A DNA stretch of 64,000 bases. Source: Candidatus Nitrospira allomarina. GTDB taxonomy: Bacteria; Nitrospirota; Nitrospiria; Nitrospirales; UBA8639. The stretch is taken from the NCBI RefSeq assembly GCF_032050975.1, contig NZ_CP116967.1:3841001-3905000 (forward strand). Direction: 5' to 3'. Positions within the stretch are counted from its first letter, which is position 1; each line of letters starts with the position of its first letter. The notes under the pieces are model-generated. The model worked only from the letters and a program-made list of their open reading frames with translations, searched no databases and was not told the origin of the DNA. The translations under genes were made by a program, and so were the position numbers. Below are positions 8,905-17,594 of this stretch, piece by piece.

Positions 8905-9915
8905 TCAAAAGTGCGATCGTATAGCTTCAGTCGCTGTTCGACACATGGCATGTTCCAGAGCCGGACGGGTCATGGGCGTATGTGACGTTGAGGCCAACAC
9001 GGGGCTCTCTCTCCCCTGCTCTAGGTTTTGCGGGATGTCATCCGGCCAGAATTGTTCCCTTCTGATTTCCCGGCCATTTTTATCCCGATAGACCAGCTCA
9101 TCGGTAACCAGATCGTATTCCGGTATGTCGGTCTGCTCCCAACGCTGCATGAAATATTGATAACACAACGTGTACAGTCCGTGATCGTTTGCGTTGTGCC
9201 GCAGCACGTATTCCGGCATCTCCTGAATATCCAGATCGGTATGGTAATGCTGCATCCAGAGGTAGTCTCCAAGGATGACCAATTTTAGAAGCGGAGGATC
9301 CGAATAGAGTTTCAGTTTGACGGATTTTCCGACCCCCTGAAGCCTTTTGAGCAACTCAATGCTTTGCCTGACGCCCGCTCGATATTTCTCAATGGACATC
9401 ATCGGATCCGCAATCGCCCGGATCCGTGCACTGGCCCCCTGGCTAAAGGGATTCACCAGCATGATGTTGGCTCCCAGGCATTTATCCAGAATGGTCGATA
9501 AGTCTCCCACCTGATCACGCAACGTGTCATACCCACTTGACCCGATGACCAGGACGGTCCGGCCACGCCCCTGGGTCTGCCTAAGTTTGCGAATCCCATC
9601 CTCAGCCCGCCGCGCCCGTTTGGGGAAAAACGACACGAAGCCCGCATCAATGGCCATTTTGGCCAGCTTCCGGTCCTGCCAACTCCGTCTGATATAGGTC
9701 ATCACCACAATGAGTAACGCCGCGACGCCGATCTCCAAGGCCACGATCGACATTTTTTCCTTCTCCACCCTTGTCCAATAGGTCAGAAAACTTCTGGCCA
9801 CGGTCGGGAGCGACAACGCAATCCCCGCACTCAGGCACAAAATCACAATATGATAGCCAATGTCTGAGGCATTCTTGATACCCTCACCAATTTTGGCCAC
9901 AATCTTTTTTCCCAT
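8905..9915 (-). CDS. Membrane-anchored protein with a PLD-like cytoplasmic domain, function unknown
   Basis: A 336-residue protein that I do not recognise by name. Two hydrophobic segments near residues 18-45 and 57-78 should anchor it in the inner membrane. The remaining 250 residues read as a soluble alpha/beta domain: VLVIGSSGYDTL, then GANIMLVNPFSQGA, then LKLVILGDYLWMQHYHTD. This order resembles phospholipase-D-like domains, but the second half has HYHTDLD where an HxK catalytic motif would be expected, so enzyme activity is doubtful. ATG 9915 has AAGGA six bases upstream. The gene is isolated and convergent with the methyltransferase. Confidence 0.6.
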   Translation of the reverse strand: MGKKIVAKIGEGIKNASDIGYHIVILCLSAGIALSLPTVARSFLTYWTRVEKEKMSIVALEIGVAALLIVVMTYIRRSWQDRKLAKMAIDAGFVSFFPKRARRAEDGIRKLRQTQGRGRTVLVIGSSGYDTLRDQVGDLSTILDKCLGANIMLVNPFSQGASARIRAIADPMMSIEKYRAGVRQSIELLKRLQGVGKSVKLKLYSDPPLLKLVILGDYLWMQHYHTDLDIQEMPEYVLRHNANDHGLYTLCYQYFMQRWEQTDIPEYDLVTDELVYRDKNGREIRREQFWPDDIPQNLEQGRESPVLASTSHTPMTRPALEHAMCRTATEAIRSHF

Positions 9916-10485
9916 CACTTTTCCTTCTTTCTTTTCACAAGAAAACTACAAATAATTTACACTCACAATTCAACATATTCAGATACCAGCCCACTCTGAC
10001 AACCGTTACTGCTCTATCACACAACTCCTGGATCCTTGTGGGATTTTTCTGCCTTCAGAAGACCACGGAGGGTTTGCACAAAAAAATCGTGTAAGTCCCT
10101 GTTTCCATCTCGAGGGGGCCTGTCGCCCCGGAAAGAAGAGGTCTTACACGATACGTTTTACGGTATCACAGAGTTTTCACTCCGACAAGCCAGGCATATG
10201 AATGCCAGGCTTATTCTTTCTTCTACCTCCACTCCTTCGAATGATGAACATTACTGAGATTTCCTTACTCATATACCGAAGCTGCAAGTGACTTCAATCA
10301 GTCGCAGTCTCTGCATTCATTTTTTATTTGGTGGTACCAGATCGAAACGAAGCAACGGCCGATGATCTATCGGAGCAACAGCGTCGGAACTTTAGCGGAA
10401 CGGAATAAGTTGGAGGTTTTGCTGCCGAAAACCAGGCTCCGAAGAGGACAAGGGTAGAATGTAAGGGATAGTGGCCACCGTCCTT
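9916..10485. other. Intergenic region with a nested stem-loop
   Basis: No gene is supported in about 570 bases. A perfect 10-bp inverted repeat (ATCGTGTAAG at 10086-10095, CTTACACGAT at 10143-10152) encloses a TTTCC/GGAAA pair and an inner GGGGC/GCCCC hairpin. This gives one extended rod of about 67 bases. There is no U-run on either side, so it is not a simple terminator. Confidence 0.45.
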
Positions 10486-11784
10486 TCACTGAGGAGCGGA
10501 GAGTTCATCCTGGGCTACATGGCCGCGCATGGACTTCTCCGTAATATTGTCCTGGATTTCCCGGGCGATGACCCGTGCCAAGATCTCAGTCGGCAGGGCA
10601 CCCATGGGGAGCCCCTTCGTCTCCTCAAAGAAAGGATCATCAGGCGAGGCCGATCGGTGAATATTGATCAACACCGTGGCCGGTTGAATGGTTTTGTCCT
10701 CTTCGCCTGCGGTGATGGACTGCTCTTTGGGGACCACCCGGGTTCGCGTGGCCCAATCCCGATTATGAATGTCCGCAAAGGCGACGTTCCAGATTTTGCC
10801 ATTAAGCAGACTCCTCACCGCCTTCGGGGTCTGTTCCTGAAAGTCCGGTTCCCGCACAATTTTTTGCAGGGCTTCGCGTACCCGAATGTCATACAACTTG
10901 GTGGTGAAATCGGGTTGCGCCGGAGGAATCCGGGTGGTGGAACCGGTTTCATAATAGGGTTGCCCTTCCAAACTATTATGCCGGTCGGTGGTGGTTAAAT
11001 AGGTACGAAACAAGGCTTGAAGCAATTGTTCACGGTCCTCTCCTGACATTGCCGCAATCTCTTGATTGGTCTTGATCGGGGCCTGCTTAAGGTCGCTGGG
11101 GAACAGCTTCGCTTGACGTTTCGGGGTCGTGTCGCTTTTGCTCACCACCCATTGAAATTCTCTGGCCAGCACCGGCACCAGTTGTTCCGGATGATTGAGA
11201 TAGCCCTCTTCTTCCAGTGCGGACGCACTAATGAGGAGATTGACTTGATTGGGCTGTGAGGTGCGGGCCACCAACAATAAAAATTCTTTCCCCTCCCGAT
11301 TCACGACCTTCGGTTCAATAATGACTTTCTGCAGCGCCCCTTTGTTTAGCGCTTCATCAAATCTGGCGTAGTCAGTCCGATGTTCCATCAAGTGATTGAA
11401 CGCCCCAATAACCGTCTGGAGCGCGTCATCGGCTCTGGCTAGTTTCGCGCCGCCTTGTTCATCCGTCCCGATTCCCCCGGAAAGATAAATCTGAAACGGC
11501 GCACCCGCAATATCATGCTCCACAGATTTTTCGGTTACGGAATCCGAAACCACATGATGCTCTTCGGAGCCTTTATGGCTGCCCATGGCCAACGGAACGA
11601 CCGCTCCCATCCATAGGAATACCAAGATCGTCCCACCAAGCCTACTCGCCCAGGATCGCTTACTGGCGTGGGGTCCAATGCGGTGAACGGATCCTGGATC
11701 ACAAAAGAGCTCTTGCCCCATGCCTGCTGTCCGATATGCCTGTGAATGGAGGGGGGTTCCGAGAAATACGCCATGGCGTTTCAC
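10486..11784 (-). CDS. Membrane-anchored or exported protein of unknown function
   Basis: A 432-residue protein that I do not recognise. It starts with a GTG preceded by GGAGG and AAGG. The first 45 residues are polar and basic, followed by one hydrophobic segment near 48-66 (LGGTILVFLWMGAVVPLAMG). The rest is therefore probably periplasmic, held by an N-terminal anchor or uncleaved signal. The body is hydrophilic and of ordinary composition, with YLSGGIG near 95 and a C-terminal helical stretch ending in MRGHVAQDELSAPQ. No catalytic motif stands out. A plus-strand open frame at 10471-10998 is its shadow. Confidence 0.65.
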   Translation of the reverse strand: MKRHGVFLGTPLHSQAYRTAGMGQELFCDPGSVHRIGPHASKRSWASRLGGTILVFLWMGAVVPLAMGSHKGSEEHHVVSDSVTEKSVEHDIAGAPFQIYLSGGIGTDEQGGAKLARADDALQTVIGAFNHLMEHRTDYARFDEALNKGALQKVIIEPKVVNREGKEFLLLVARTSQPNQVNLLISASALEEEGYLNHPEQLVPVLAREFQWVVSKSDTTPKRQAKLFPSDLKQAPIKTNQEIAAMSGEDREQLLQALFRTYLTTTDRHNSLEGQPYYETGSTTRIPPAQPDFTTKLYDIRVREALQKIVREPDFQEQTPKAVRSLLNGKIWNVAFADIHNRDWATRTRVVPKEQSITAGEEDKTIQPATVLINIHRSASPDDPFFEETKGLPMGALPTEILARVIAREIQDNITEKSMRGHVAQDELSAPQ

Positions 11785-12057
11785 TGCCTTTTCCTCCCTT
11801 TGCTATTACTTCACTGAAATGACAGACCGGCCTCCAATTGATACTTTACACCCTCATGATGGGGTTATGCTTTCCTCCCGTTCCACGAATCATGAAGACC
11901 CTTTACATTTTTTGTTCTGCAGGGGGAGCCCTATTCCCTCTTGAGGACATCAGGATGGTACCATCCCGTCAGAAACAAGGAAGGCGTTTTGTTCTGACCT
12001 CTCGATCCATTTTGGATCTGAGATTCGCCCGAAACCATCTCAATCGGGATCCTCAAC

Positions 12058-12426
12058 ATGCTTTGGCAAGTCCTTGCTGAATTGGTCCTTCTCATCCACT
12101 TTGCCTTCATTGCCTTTGTATTGTTCGGGGGGATTCTCGCGATTTGGTGGCGGTGGATCCCCTGGGTTCATCTTCCTGCCGCACTGTGGGCGGCGGCCTT
12201 GGAATTTGGGGGGTGGATCTGCCCTCTTACGCCCCTGGAAAACCGGCTCCGACAGGCCAGTGGTGAGGCCGGTTATAGTGGAGGATTTCTTGAGCATTAT
12301 GCCTTGCCCATCATTTACCCAAAAGGCCTTACCCCGGATATGCAATTTTGGCTGGGCTTCGTCGTCGTCCTTTTTACGCTGGTGACCTATGGGTTTGTAT
12401 GGGGGAGAAGAACCAAAATTATTTAA
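12058..12426 (+). CDS. DUF2784 family small membrane protein
   Basis: A 122-residue protein with about three to four membrane segments (residues 5-30, 36-52 and 96-117). The conserved DUF2784 pattern is visible: HFAFIAFVLFGG near the start, then W.P..HLPAALWAAALEFGGWICPLTPLEN, and a C-terminal hydrophobic helix. The family's function is not known. The ATG follows GGGATCCTCAAC, a modest ribosome-binding site. It stands alone on the plus strand, with AT-rich non-coding DNA on its 3' side. Confidence 0.85.
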   Translation: MLWQVLAELVLLIHFAFIAFVLFGGILAIWWRWIPWVHLPAALWAAALEFGGWICPLTPLENRLRQASGEAGYSGGFLEHYALPIIYPKGLTPDMQFWLGFVVVLFTLVTYGFVWGRRTKII

Positions 12427-12812
12427 TTTCCCTCAGCCACCCCTCAGCGTTTACGTTGAAACATACATTATTCCATCATCATATTCTTTAAACACATAGG
12501 GTGCATCTCAGGCCCATTTTCCCTGAGATATAAATTAAAGCTATACATTACATTTAACTTTAACTACCTACTCTTTAAAATCGTCATTTGCCGCTGCCAT
12601 AAAGGTGAATATACATTTCAATGCTATAATGAATTATTTCATTTGCATGAGTCTCAATCGTGAGTACCGCACTTTATTTTTCGTTCAAAGAGAATCGCCG
12701 GCAAAACAACTTAAAGTTAAAACTAAACCATTGCATTATATTTATATAGGCAAAAATTGACCATGGTCTCCTGTCCTGTCCCCCTGTTTTTAGGGCATCA
12801 CGCCCCTCCCCG
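12427..12812. other. AT-rich intergenic region between convergent genes
   Basis: About 385 bases between the ends of the DUF2784 gene and cynS. It is clearly more AT-rich than the flanking coding DNA. I see no open frame with a ribosome-binding site and no clear terminator hairpin. Confidence 0.4.
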
Positions 12813-13265
12813 TTAGGCAGTCTGTTCGATGTGTGGCAGAAACTTTCCATTCCAGGTCATGACGACACGGTCCTCTCCTTTGTCACCCTTAATCTTCTCG
12901 ACGGTGAGCTTAAAATCAATCGCCGACATAATCCCATCACCGAACTGCTCATGCAGGATGTCCAGAATGGACTCCCCATAATGGGCGCACACTTCAGTCA
13001 TGCGGTAAATATGTGGCTCCTGCAGGACCGACGGATCATAGGATCGCATGGGAAACTCCCGCATCGCTTCAAGCAAATTTCCTGTGAGTCCCGGGACCAG
13101 CTTGACGAGCTTGATCTCGGTATCCTTCTTGAGTTGCGCCTGCAATCGGAATAACTGGGCAACATAGACATTACACAGCCCGAGGGCTGCTGCTAACTGG
13201 TCGTACGTCTTTCCTGAGGCCTTTTTCGCTGCAAGCAGTTGGCCGACAAGTTCCTTTTTATTCAT
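12813..13265 (-). CDS. cynS: Cyanate hydratase (cyanase)
   Basis: Breaks down cyanate with bicarbonate to ammonia (via carbamate) and CO2. The 150-residue length is close to the family norm of about 156. The catalytic triad known from the E. coli enzyme is present: Arg88 and Glu91 in IYRMTE, and Ser114 in GIMSAIDF. The N-terminal helical domain (residues 1-75) is followed by the compact catalytic domain. I chose ATG 13265, with AGGGAG six bases upstream, over a GTG at 13271 that would overlap the ribosome-binding site. No cyanate transporter or carbonic anhydrase is adjacent. Family knowledge: nitrite-oxidising Nitrospira use cyanase to release ammonia for partner ammonia oxidisers. Confidence 0.96.
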   Translation of the reverse strand: MNKKELVGQLLAAKKASGKTYDQLAAALGLCNVYVAQLFRLQAQLKKDTEIKLVKLVPGLTGNLLEAMREFPMRSYDPSVLQEPHIYRMTEVCAHYGESILDILHEQFGDGIMSAIDFKLTVEKIKGDKGEDRVVMTWNGKFLPHIEQTA

Positions 13266-13726
13266 TCTCACTCCCTACCCCTTTCAAGCCACCGAATGGT
13301 TGATATTCTCATGAACCCCATTAAGTTGAAATACTCTTCTCTGCCTCAGGTCCTGACAATACGTTAGGCGGGGAGTATGGACGTGTCAATCTAATATTCA
13401 CGCACCTGCGTGGGTCCGGTAGGTGCAGGAGAGACCATGAAGCCTTGCCGGATTTCCCTTCCAAAGAGGAAGCGCTCCAGCGGTCCAAGGAGTTTCCGCG
13501 TACCAATTCCCATTACCCTCCCCGGTCCTGCTCATGTTTTAGGCAATTCCTGGTTTCATTCTCCTCAAATCTCCCTTTATCCCGTAATACTTCCCTCCGC
13601 CACCTCCTAAACTGAGGAGGCCTTTATGAGGAAAAAAGAGCATAAATACACAATTTATAGCCTCCTGACCCCTCCCTATTTCACCATGGTTCTGGTAGGT
13701 TAGAGACTTCTTTTTTGGAGCAAGCT
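13266..13726. promoter_or_regulatory. Divergent upstream region of cynS and fabF, with a hairpin over a short ORF's ribosome-binding site
   Basis: This gap must hold the divergent promoters of cynS and the fabF operon. At 13603-13620 a CCTCCT/AGGAGG hairpin with a six-base loop would hide a strong Shine-Dalgarno sequence. That site precedes a 25-codon open frame at 13626-13703, which begins MRKKEHKYTIYS and ends 23 bases before the fabF start. It could be a leader peptide or chance. Confidence 0.35.
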
Positions 13727-14980
13727 ATGGCAGCGCGCGTGGTCATTACCGGGCTTGGCATCGTCTCCCCTATCGGGGTTGGCGTTCCTACGTTTTGGAA
13801 GTCCGCCCTGCAGGGTAAAACGGGGATAACAGCGATCTCATCTTTTGGGGATTTCCCCATGGAGTCCTATCGCTCCAGGGTTGGGGGGCAGGTTTCCGAC
13901 TTTGGCCTTCCCGATCCTTCAGAAGATAAATTCTCATCGCGTGTGGACCGCTATGCACAATTTGCCCTTGCCGCCACACGGGAAGCCATTCAGGATAGTG
14001 GACTGGACCTTGAGAAGGAACCGGCTGAACGGATGGGAGTGATGGCCGGTGTGGGCATGGGCGGGATGATGATGGGGGAACGTGAACTCACCACCCTCTA
14101 TCAGTCCCGTAAGCCACATCGGGTGCATCCGAACTTTATCCCGACCATTACGCTCAACTCTGCCTCTGGCATTCTGGCGTTGGCTTTTGGGGCAAGGGGC
14201 CCTAATCTCACCATTTCTACGGCCTGCTCCTCCAGCATTCATTCTATTGGACAAGCCCTACAGGCCATTCGCCTGAACCAGGCAGACGTCGTCATTGCCT
14301 CAGGAGCGGACGCCAGCATTACCCCGTTGGTATTTGCCGGCTTTTGCTCATTACGTGCCTTATCCACCAAATATAATGACCACCCCGATCAGGCCTCCAG
14401 GCCATTTGATCAAGGGCGGGACGGATTTGTGATGGGGGAAGGGGCCGGCACCCTGATCTTGGAATCCCTTCGCCATGCGACCCGTCGAAAAGCGAAAATA
14501 TATGCGGAACTGGCCGGATATGCCGCCACCAGCGAAGCGTATCATATGGTGATTCCCAGAGAGGATGGCTCCGATATTGCGCGAACCGTTACCTTGGCAT
14601 TGAAAGACGCCGGGGTTTCGCCCTCACAGGTAGACTATGTGAATGCCCATGCGACATCCACCGTGGTCGGAGACGATGTCGAGGTCAAAGGGTTACGGGC
14701 GGTGTTCGGAAAACGCCTGAATACCATCATGGTCAATGCCACCAAATCGCTCATTGGCCATACACTGGGAGCGGCCGGAGCGATCGGGACAATAGTCTCG
14801 GCCTTATCCATTCAAACTGGTATAATACATCCCACTGTAAACTATGATGACCCGGATCCCCATTGTGCCTTGCCGGGCCTTTCTACTAAGGTACAAAAAA
14901 AATCCGTTCGCGTGGGGTTGGTGAATGCCTTCGGTTTCGGAAGTAACAATGCGGTTCTGGTCTTAAAAAAGTTTTCATGA
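13727..14980 (+). CDS. fabF: Beta-ketoacyl-ACP synthase II (FabF type)
   Basis: Condenses malonyl-ACP with acyl-ACP to elongate fatty acyl chains in the cytoplasm. The 417-residue protein shows the thiolase-fold catalytic triad: Cys167 in STACSSS, a His in NAHATST near 308 and a His in IGHTLGAAG near 341. The C-terminal GFGSNNA is typical of FabF. I chose ATG 13727, because TTGGAG at 13715-13720 serves as its ribosome-binding site and makes the in-frame TTG at 13715 unlikely. The stop overlaps the next gene's start by four bases (ATGA), so it is translationally coupled to an acyl carrier protein and then lpxD. It is probably a dedicated, second-copy synthase. Confidence 0.92.
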   Translation: MAARVVITGLGIVSPIGVGVPTFWKSALQGKTGITAISSFGDFPMESYRSRVGGQVSDFGLPDPSEDKFSSRVDRYAQFALAATREAIQDSGLDLEKEPAERMGVMAGVGMGGMMMGERELTTLYQSRKPHRVHPNFIPTITLNSASGILALAFGARGPNLTISTACSSSIHSIGQALQAIRLNQADVVIASGADASITPLVFAGFCSLRALSTKYNDHPDQASRPFDQGRDGFVMGEGAGTLILESLRHATRRKAKIYAELAGYAATSEAYHMVIPREDGSDIARTVTLALKDAGVSPSQVDYVNAHATSTVVGDDVEVKGLRAVFGKRLNTIMVNATKSLIGHTLGAAGAIGTIVSALSIQTGIIHPTVNYDDPDPHCALPGLSTKVQKKSVRVGLVNAFGFGSNNAVLVLKKFS

Positions 14981-15348
14981 AATCTTCCGTCAACAAATCC
15001 TCTCAACTCAGTCAGCAGGTGTACCACACCCTCGGTAAATACCTTCAACGCGACCCGAAAGATCTACATCCTGAAGATTCGCTTCGTGATGATTTGGGGT
15101 TGGACTCTCTGCAAACCATCGAATTAGTCTATGAAGTCGAATCGGCTTTTGATCTTCAAATACCGGATGAGGACTTCGGGCGTTTAACGACCATCGGCGC
15201 AGTCATCCTTTATCTGGATGAACGAATACATGGTAAAGGGAGCGCCCTCTCCGGCCCTCAAGCCACACCGTCGGCCAAGAATTCACGCCCGACTCCACTT
15301 GGCAAAAAACCCAAAAGCCGTCCCACTTCAAAAAAATCGCGCACATGA
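14977..15348 (+). CDS. Acyl carrier protein with a basic C-terminal extension
   Basis: A 123-residue protein whose first 80 residues are a standard acyl carrier domain. The phosphopantetheine attachment site is Ser44 in [12 protein letters not shown]. The acidic helix II and helix III ([17 protein letters not shown]) follow. Unlike ordinary ACPs of 75-85 residues, it has a tail from about residue 88 rich in Lys, Pro, Ser and Arg (ending [10 protein letters not shown]). The tail may be disordered or bind membrane or nucleic acid. The gene overlaps fabF and lpxD by four bases at each end, which points to a carrier dedicated to those two enzymes rather than the general AcpP. Confidence 0.9.
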   Translation: MKSSVNKSSQLSQQVYHTLGKYLQRDPKDLHPEDSLRDDLGLDSLQTIELVYEVESAFDLQIPDEDFGRLTTIGAVILYLDERIHGKGSALSGPQATPSAKNSRPTPLGKKPKSRPTSKKSRT

Positions 15349-16454
15349 CGATATCGTCTTCCTCACGAACCGTGAATATTCCCCTTCAGGAATTAGCCCA
15401 AGCCATTCATGCCACCATTCACGGATCCTCTGACATTTTGATATCCGGTCTCTCCCATCTCGAAGGAGCCTCTTCCGGAGATATCTCCTTTGTCTTGAAG
15501 GCATCCTTCCAAAAACCGGCGCGTCAGTCACAGGCTGCAGCCTTAATTGTCACAGAGCCTATCCCCGACGACCCTCGACCACAACTCATCGTTCCGAATC
15601 CACTGGTCGCCGTCACGACGTTGGCTCAAAAATTTTTCCTCCCCCCTCTTCCACCACGTGGCATTCATCCCAGTGCTGTCTCCGGACTCGATGTGCGCAT
15701 TGGTCCGGATGTCTCAATTGGCGCCCTCGTCACAATTGGAGACCGTGTGCTCATCGGGTCCGGTGTCACCATCCATGCCGGAGTTCATGTTGGCGACGAT
15801 GCTATTATCGGGGACGAGTGCATCCTGTATCCCCATGTCTCGCTACTGACCAAGTGTGTCATCGGCAATCGCGTCATTGTACACAGCGGCACTGTCATCG
15901 GGAGCGATGGGTTCGGTTATGTGCAACACGAAGGCCGTCACCACAAAATCCCCCAATTGGGCCATGTGATCATTGAAGATGATGTTGAGCTCGGGGCCAA
16001 TGTGACCGTGGATCGGGCAACCTTTGGAAGTACCGTTATTAAGCGCGGCACAAAAATCGACAACCAGGTGCAGATCGCCCATAACGTGGTGATCGGGGAA
16101 GACTGTATTCTCGTCGCACAGGTAGGAATTGCGGGCAGTACTACATTAGGGCGCCACGTCATGGTGGGTGGCCAGGCCGGCCTGGTCGATCATGTCACCA
16201 TCGGTGATCAAGTGAAAATTGCGGCGGGTTCGGGGGTAACCAATAATGTAAAATCCGGTCAGATTGTGGGTGGTCGGCCGGCGGTCGAACATGGCATCTG
16301 GCGACGGTCACAGGTTCTTCAATACCAACTCCCCGAATTACGCAAGGAACTCCGGGCTCTTCAGAAACAGGTCCAACATCTTGAATCGCTTCTCCCGGAC
16401 CAATCTGCATCCATGTCTCCACCGGTCAAACGCCGTTCAACCTCAAAGCCCTAA
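15345..16454 (+). CDS. lpxD: UDP-3-O-(3-hydroxyacyl)glucosamine N-acyltransferase
   Basis: Transfers a 3-hydroxyacyl chain from ACP to the amine of UDP-3-O-acylglucosamine in lipid A synthesis. The 369-residue protein has an N-terminal uridine-binding domain (about 1-105), then a left-handed beta helix made of hexapeptide repeats (about 105-320), and a C-terminal helix. The catalytic His is in QIAHNVVIG, and the family's DGFGY and IPQLG segments are present. The usual lpxA, fabZ, bamA and skp neighbours are absent; instead it is coupled to fabF and an ACP. The last 25 residues are polar and extend slightly beyond the usual 340-residue length. It may be the only LpxD or a paralogue. Confidence 0.92.
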   Translation: MTISSSSRTVNIPLQELAQAIHATIHGSSDILISGLSHLEGASSGDISFVLKASFQKPARQSQAAALIVTEPIPDDPRPQLIVPNPLVAVTTLAQKFFLPPLPPRGIHPSAVSGLDVRIGPDVSIGALVTIGDRVLIGSGVTIHAGVHVGDDAIIGDECILYPHVSLLTKCVIGNRVIVHSGTVIGSDGFGYVQHEGRHHKIPQLGHVIIEDDVELGANVTVDRATFGSTVIKRGTKIDNQVQIAHNVVIGEDCILVAQVGIAGSTTLGRHVMVGGQAGLVDHVTIGDQVKIAAGSGVTNNVKSGQIVGGRPAVEHGIWRRSQVLQYQLPELRKELRALQKQVQHLESLLPDQSASMSPPVKRRSTSKP

Positions 16455-16493
16455 TCCCCCAGAGCGGACCCATGACCCAACAGCCGTAAGGCT

Positions 16494-17033
16494 TTATCTC
16501 TTTTTGCGTGCTGGCAGCAACACCACTCCTTTCCAAAAAAACAACTTTGCCCAAAAATAGCCTGCCCAGGGCAGGGCAAACGCGGCGACCGGCTCCATAT
16601 AACCCGTGGCCACGGTTAATCCGGAAAGCGCAAAAAACATTACGATCCCCAGAAAGTACCAGAGCGGAACCAATCCACGACCTCGATGCTCAATGTCATG
16701 CTCCGTGATGGCTTTCTTTGCCTTACGGACCGACCGTTGGCTATAGGCTTTCATGCGACTGGCGAAATGTCCGGGAAACTCCCGCAAAAGATACTGTTGG
16801 TATTTTGTTTGAATGATCCCCACAAGCACCCCGGCGATAATGAGGGCCGAGCTGTAGGTAAAGGTTTCCCATCCATACGTTCCTGCCCAGAATTGAAAGC
16901 CTAAGGCGATCACTCCGACGACAACCGAAATCAATCCCAACAAACTGGCAGGAAGCAGAATATTGGTTCGGACAAACTCTTGGGCTTTTTCCGTATCGTC
17001 CTCATGACGTTTAGCCGTGATCATTTTTGGCAT
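16494..17033 (-). CDS. Small integral membrane protein of unknown function
   Basis: A 179-residue protein with four likely membrane segments (about 28-50, 58-75, 121-140 and 145-168). Between the two pairs lies a basic cytoplasmic loop (KAYSQRSVRKAKKAIT). I do not recognise a family. It begins 21 bases after yacG on the same strand, so the two are probably cotranscribed. The 3' end converges on lpxD with a 39-base gap. The protein ends in a Lys/Arg patch (ARKKR). Confidence 0.65.
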   Translation of the reverse strand: MPKMITAKRHEDDTEKAQEFVRTNILLPASLLGLISVVVGVIALGFQFWAGTYGWETFTYSSALIIAGVLVGIIQTKYQQYLLREFPGHFASRMKAYSQRSVRKAKKAITEHDIEHRGRGLVPLWYFLGIVMFFALSGLTVATGYMEPVAAFALPWAGYFWAKLFFWKGVVLLPARKKR

Positions 17034-17054
17034 ACGTTGGTCTCCACATACAGT

Positions 17055-17246
17055 CTAGTCGGAAGAGGTTGAACTTGCCTCAGGATTCGTCTCATCCAAC
17101 CCATCGTCTTCCGCATCGGGAATGCGATAGCGCTCACTCAACCATCCCTCCAAATCCAGCAATTGACATCGCTTGGAACAAAAGGGTCGAAAGACATTAC
17201 CTTCCCATTGTTCCACGTTGCCACACATCGGACATTTCACGGTCAT
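17055..17246 (-). CDS. yacG: DNA gyrase inhibitor YacG
   Basis: A 63-residue zinc-binding protein. The four zinc ligands are visible as CPMC (near residue 5) and the later CSKRC (near 28), with the family-typical RPFCSKRCQLLDLEGWLSE. Known members bind GyrB and inhibit gyrase. The C-terminal 20 residues are acidic and probably flexible, also typical. The gene sits between an ABC exporter and a small membrane protein on the same strand. Confidence 0.93.
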   Translation of the reverse strand: MTVKCPMCGNVEQWEGNVFRPFCSKRCQLLDLEGWLSERYRIPDAEDDGLDETNPEASSTSSD

Positions 17247-17594
17247 GTCGTTCCTCCCGAGGGAGTGTGGAAAACACGTGTTGCACCCTTGAAGGGACTT
17301 CTATCGATGCCTTCTCGCCCTCTGGCCATGCTCACGTCCTCCTCCGTACCCTCCGCCCGCCCAAAACGGCGGCGACCTTTTCTTCGAGAGGCTTCAGGGC
17401 AGGGCTGGACACGACTTTTTGTCCCCTCACTTATGGCTTCCGCTGCCGGGTGCTGTCACTCATTTAGTCATGAAAAGAAAAAATTCGAAAATTATTCAAC
17501 CGTCCTTCGGATACACACGGCCCCTTCGTTCATGCCTGCACGCATAGGCCGACAGACCACAGGCTTGGGCAAGTCAGTTTTGTGCGGTGCCATG
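17247..17594. other. Intergenic region between an ABC exporter gene and yacG
   Basis: About 350 bases on the 3' side of the exporter gene. Open plus-strand frames run through it but have no ribosome-binding site and look like shadows. I see no clear terminator, repeat or RNA gene. Confidence 0.35.

Noticed and set aside
10471-10998. 175-codon plus-strand frame
   Set aside because: Shadow of the 432-residue minus-strand protein, which has a good GTG start and a membrane segment.
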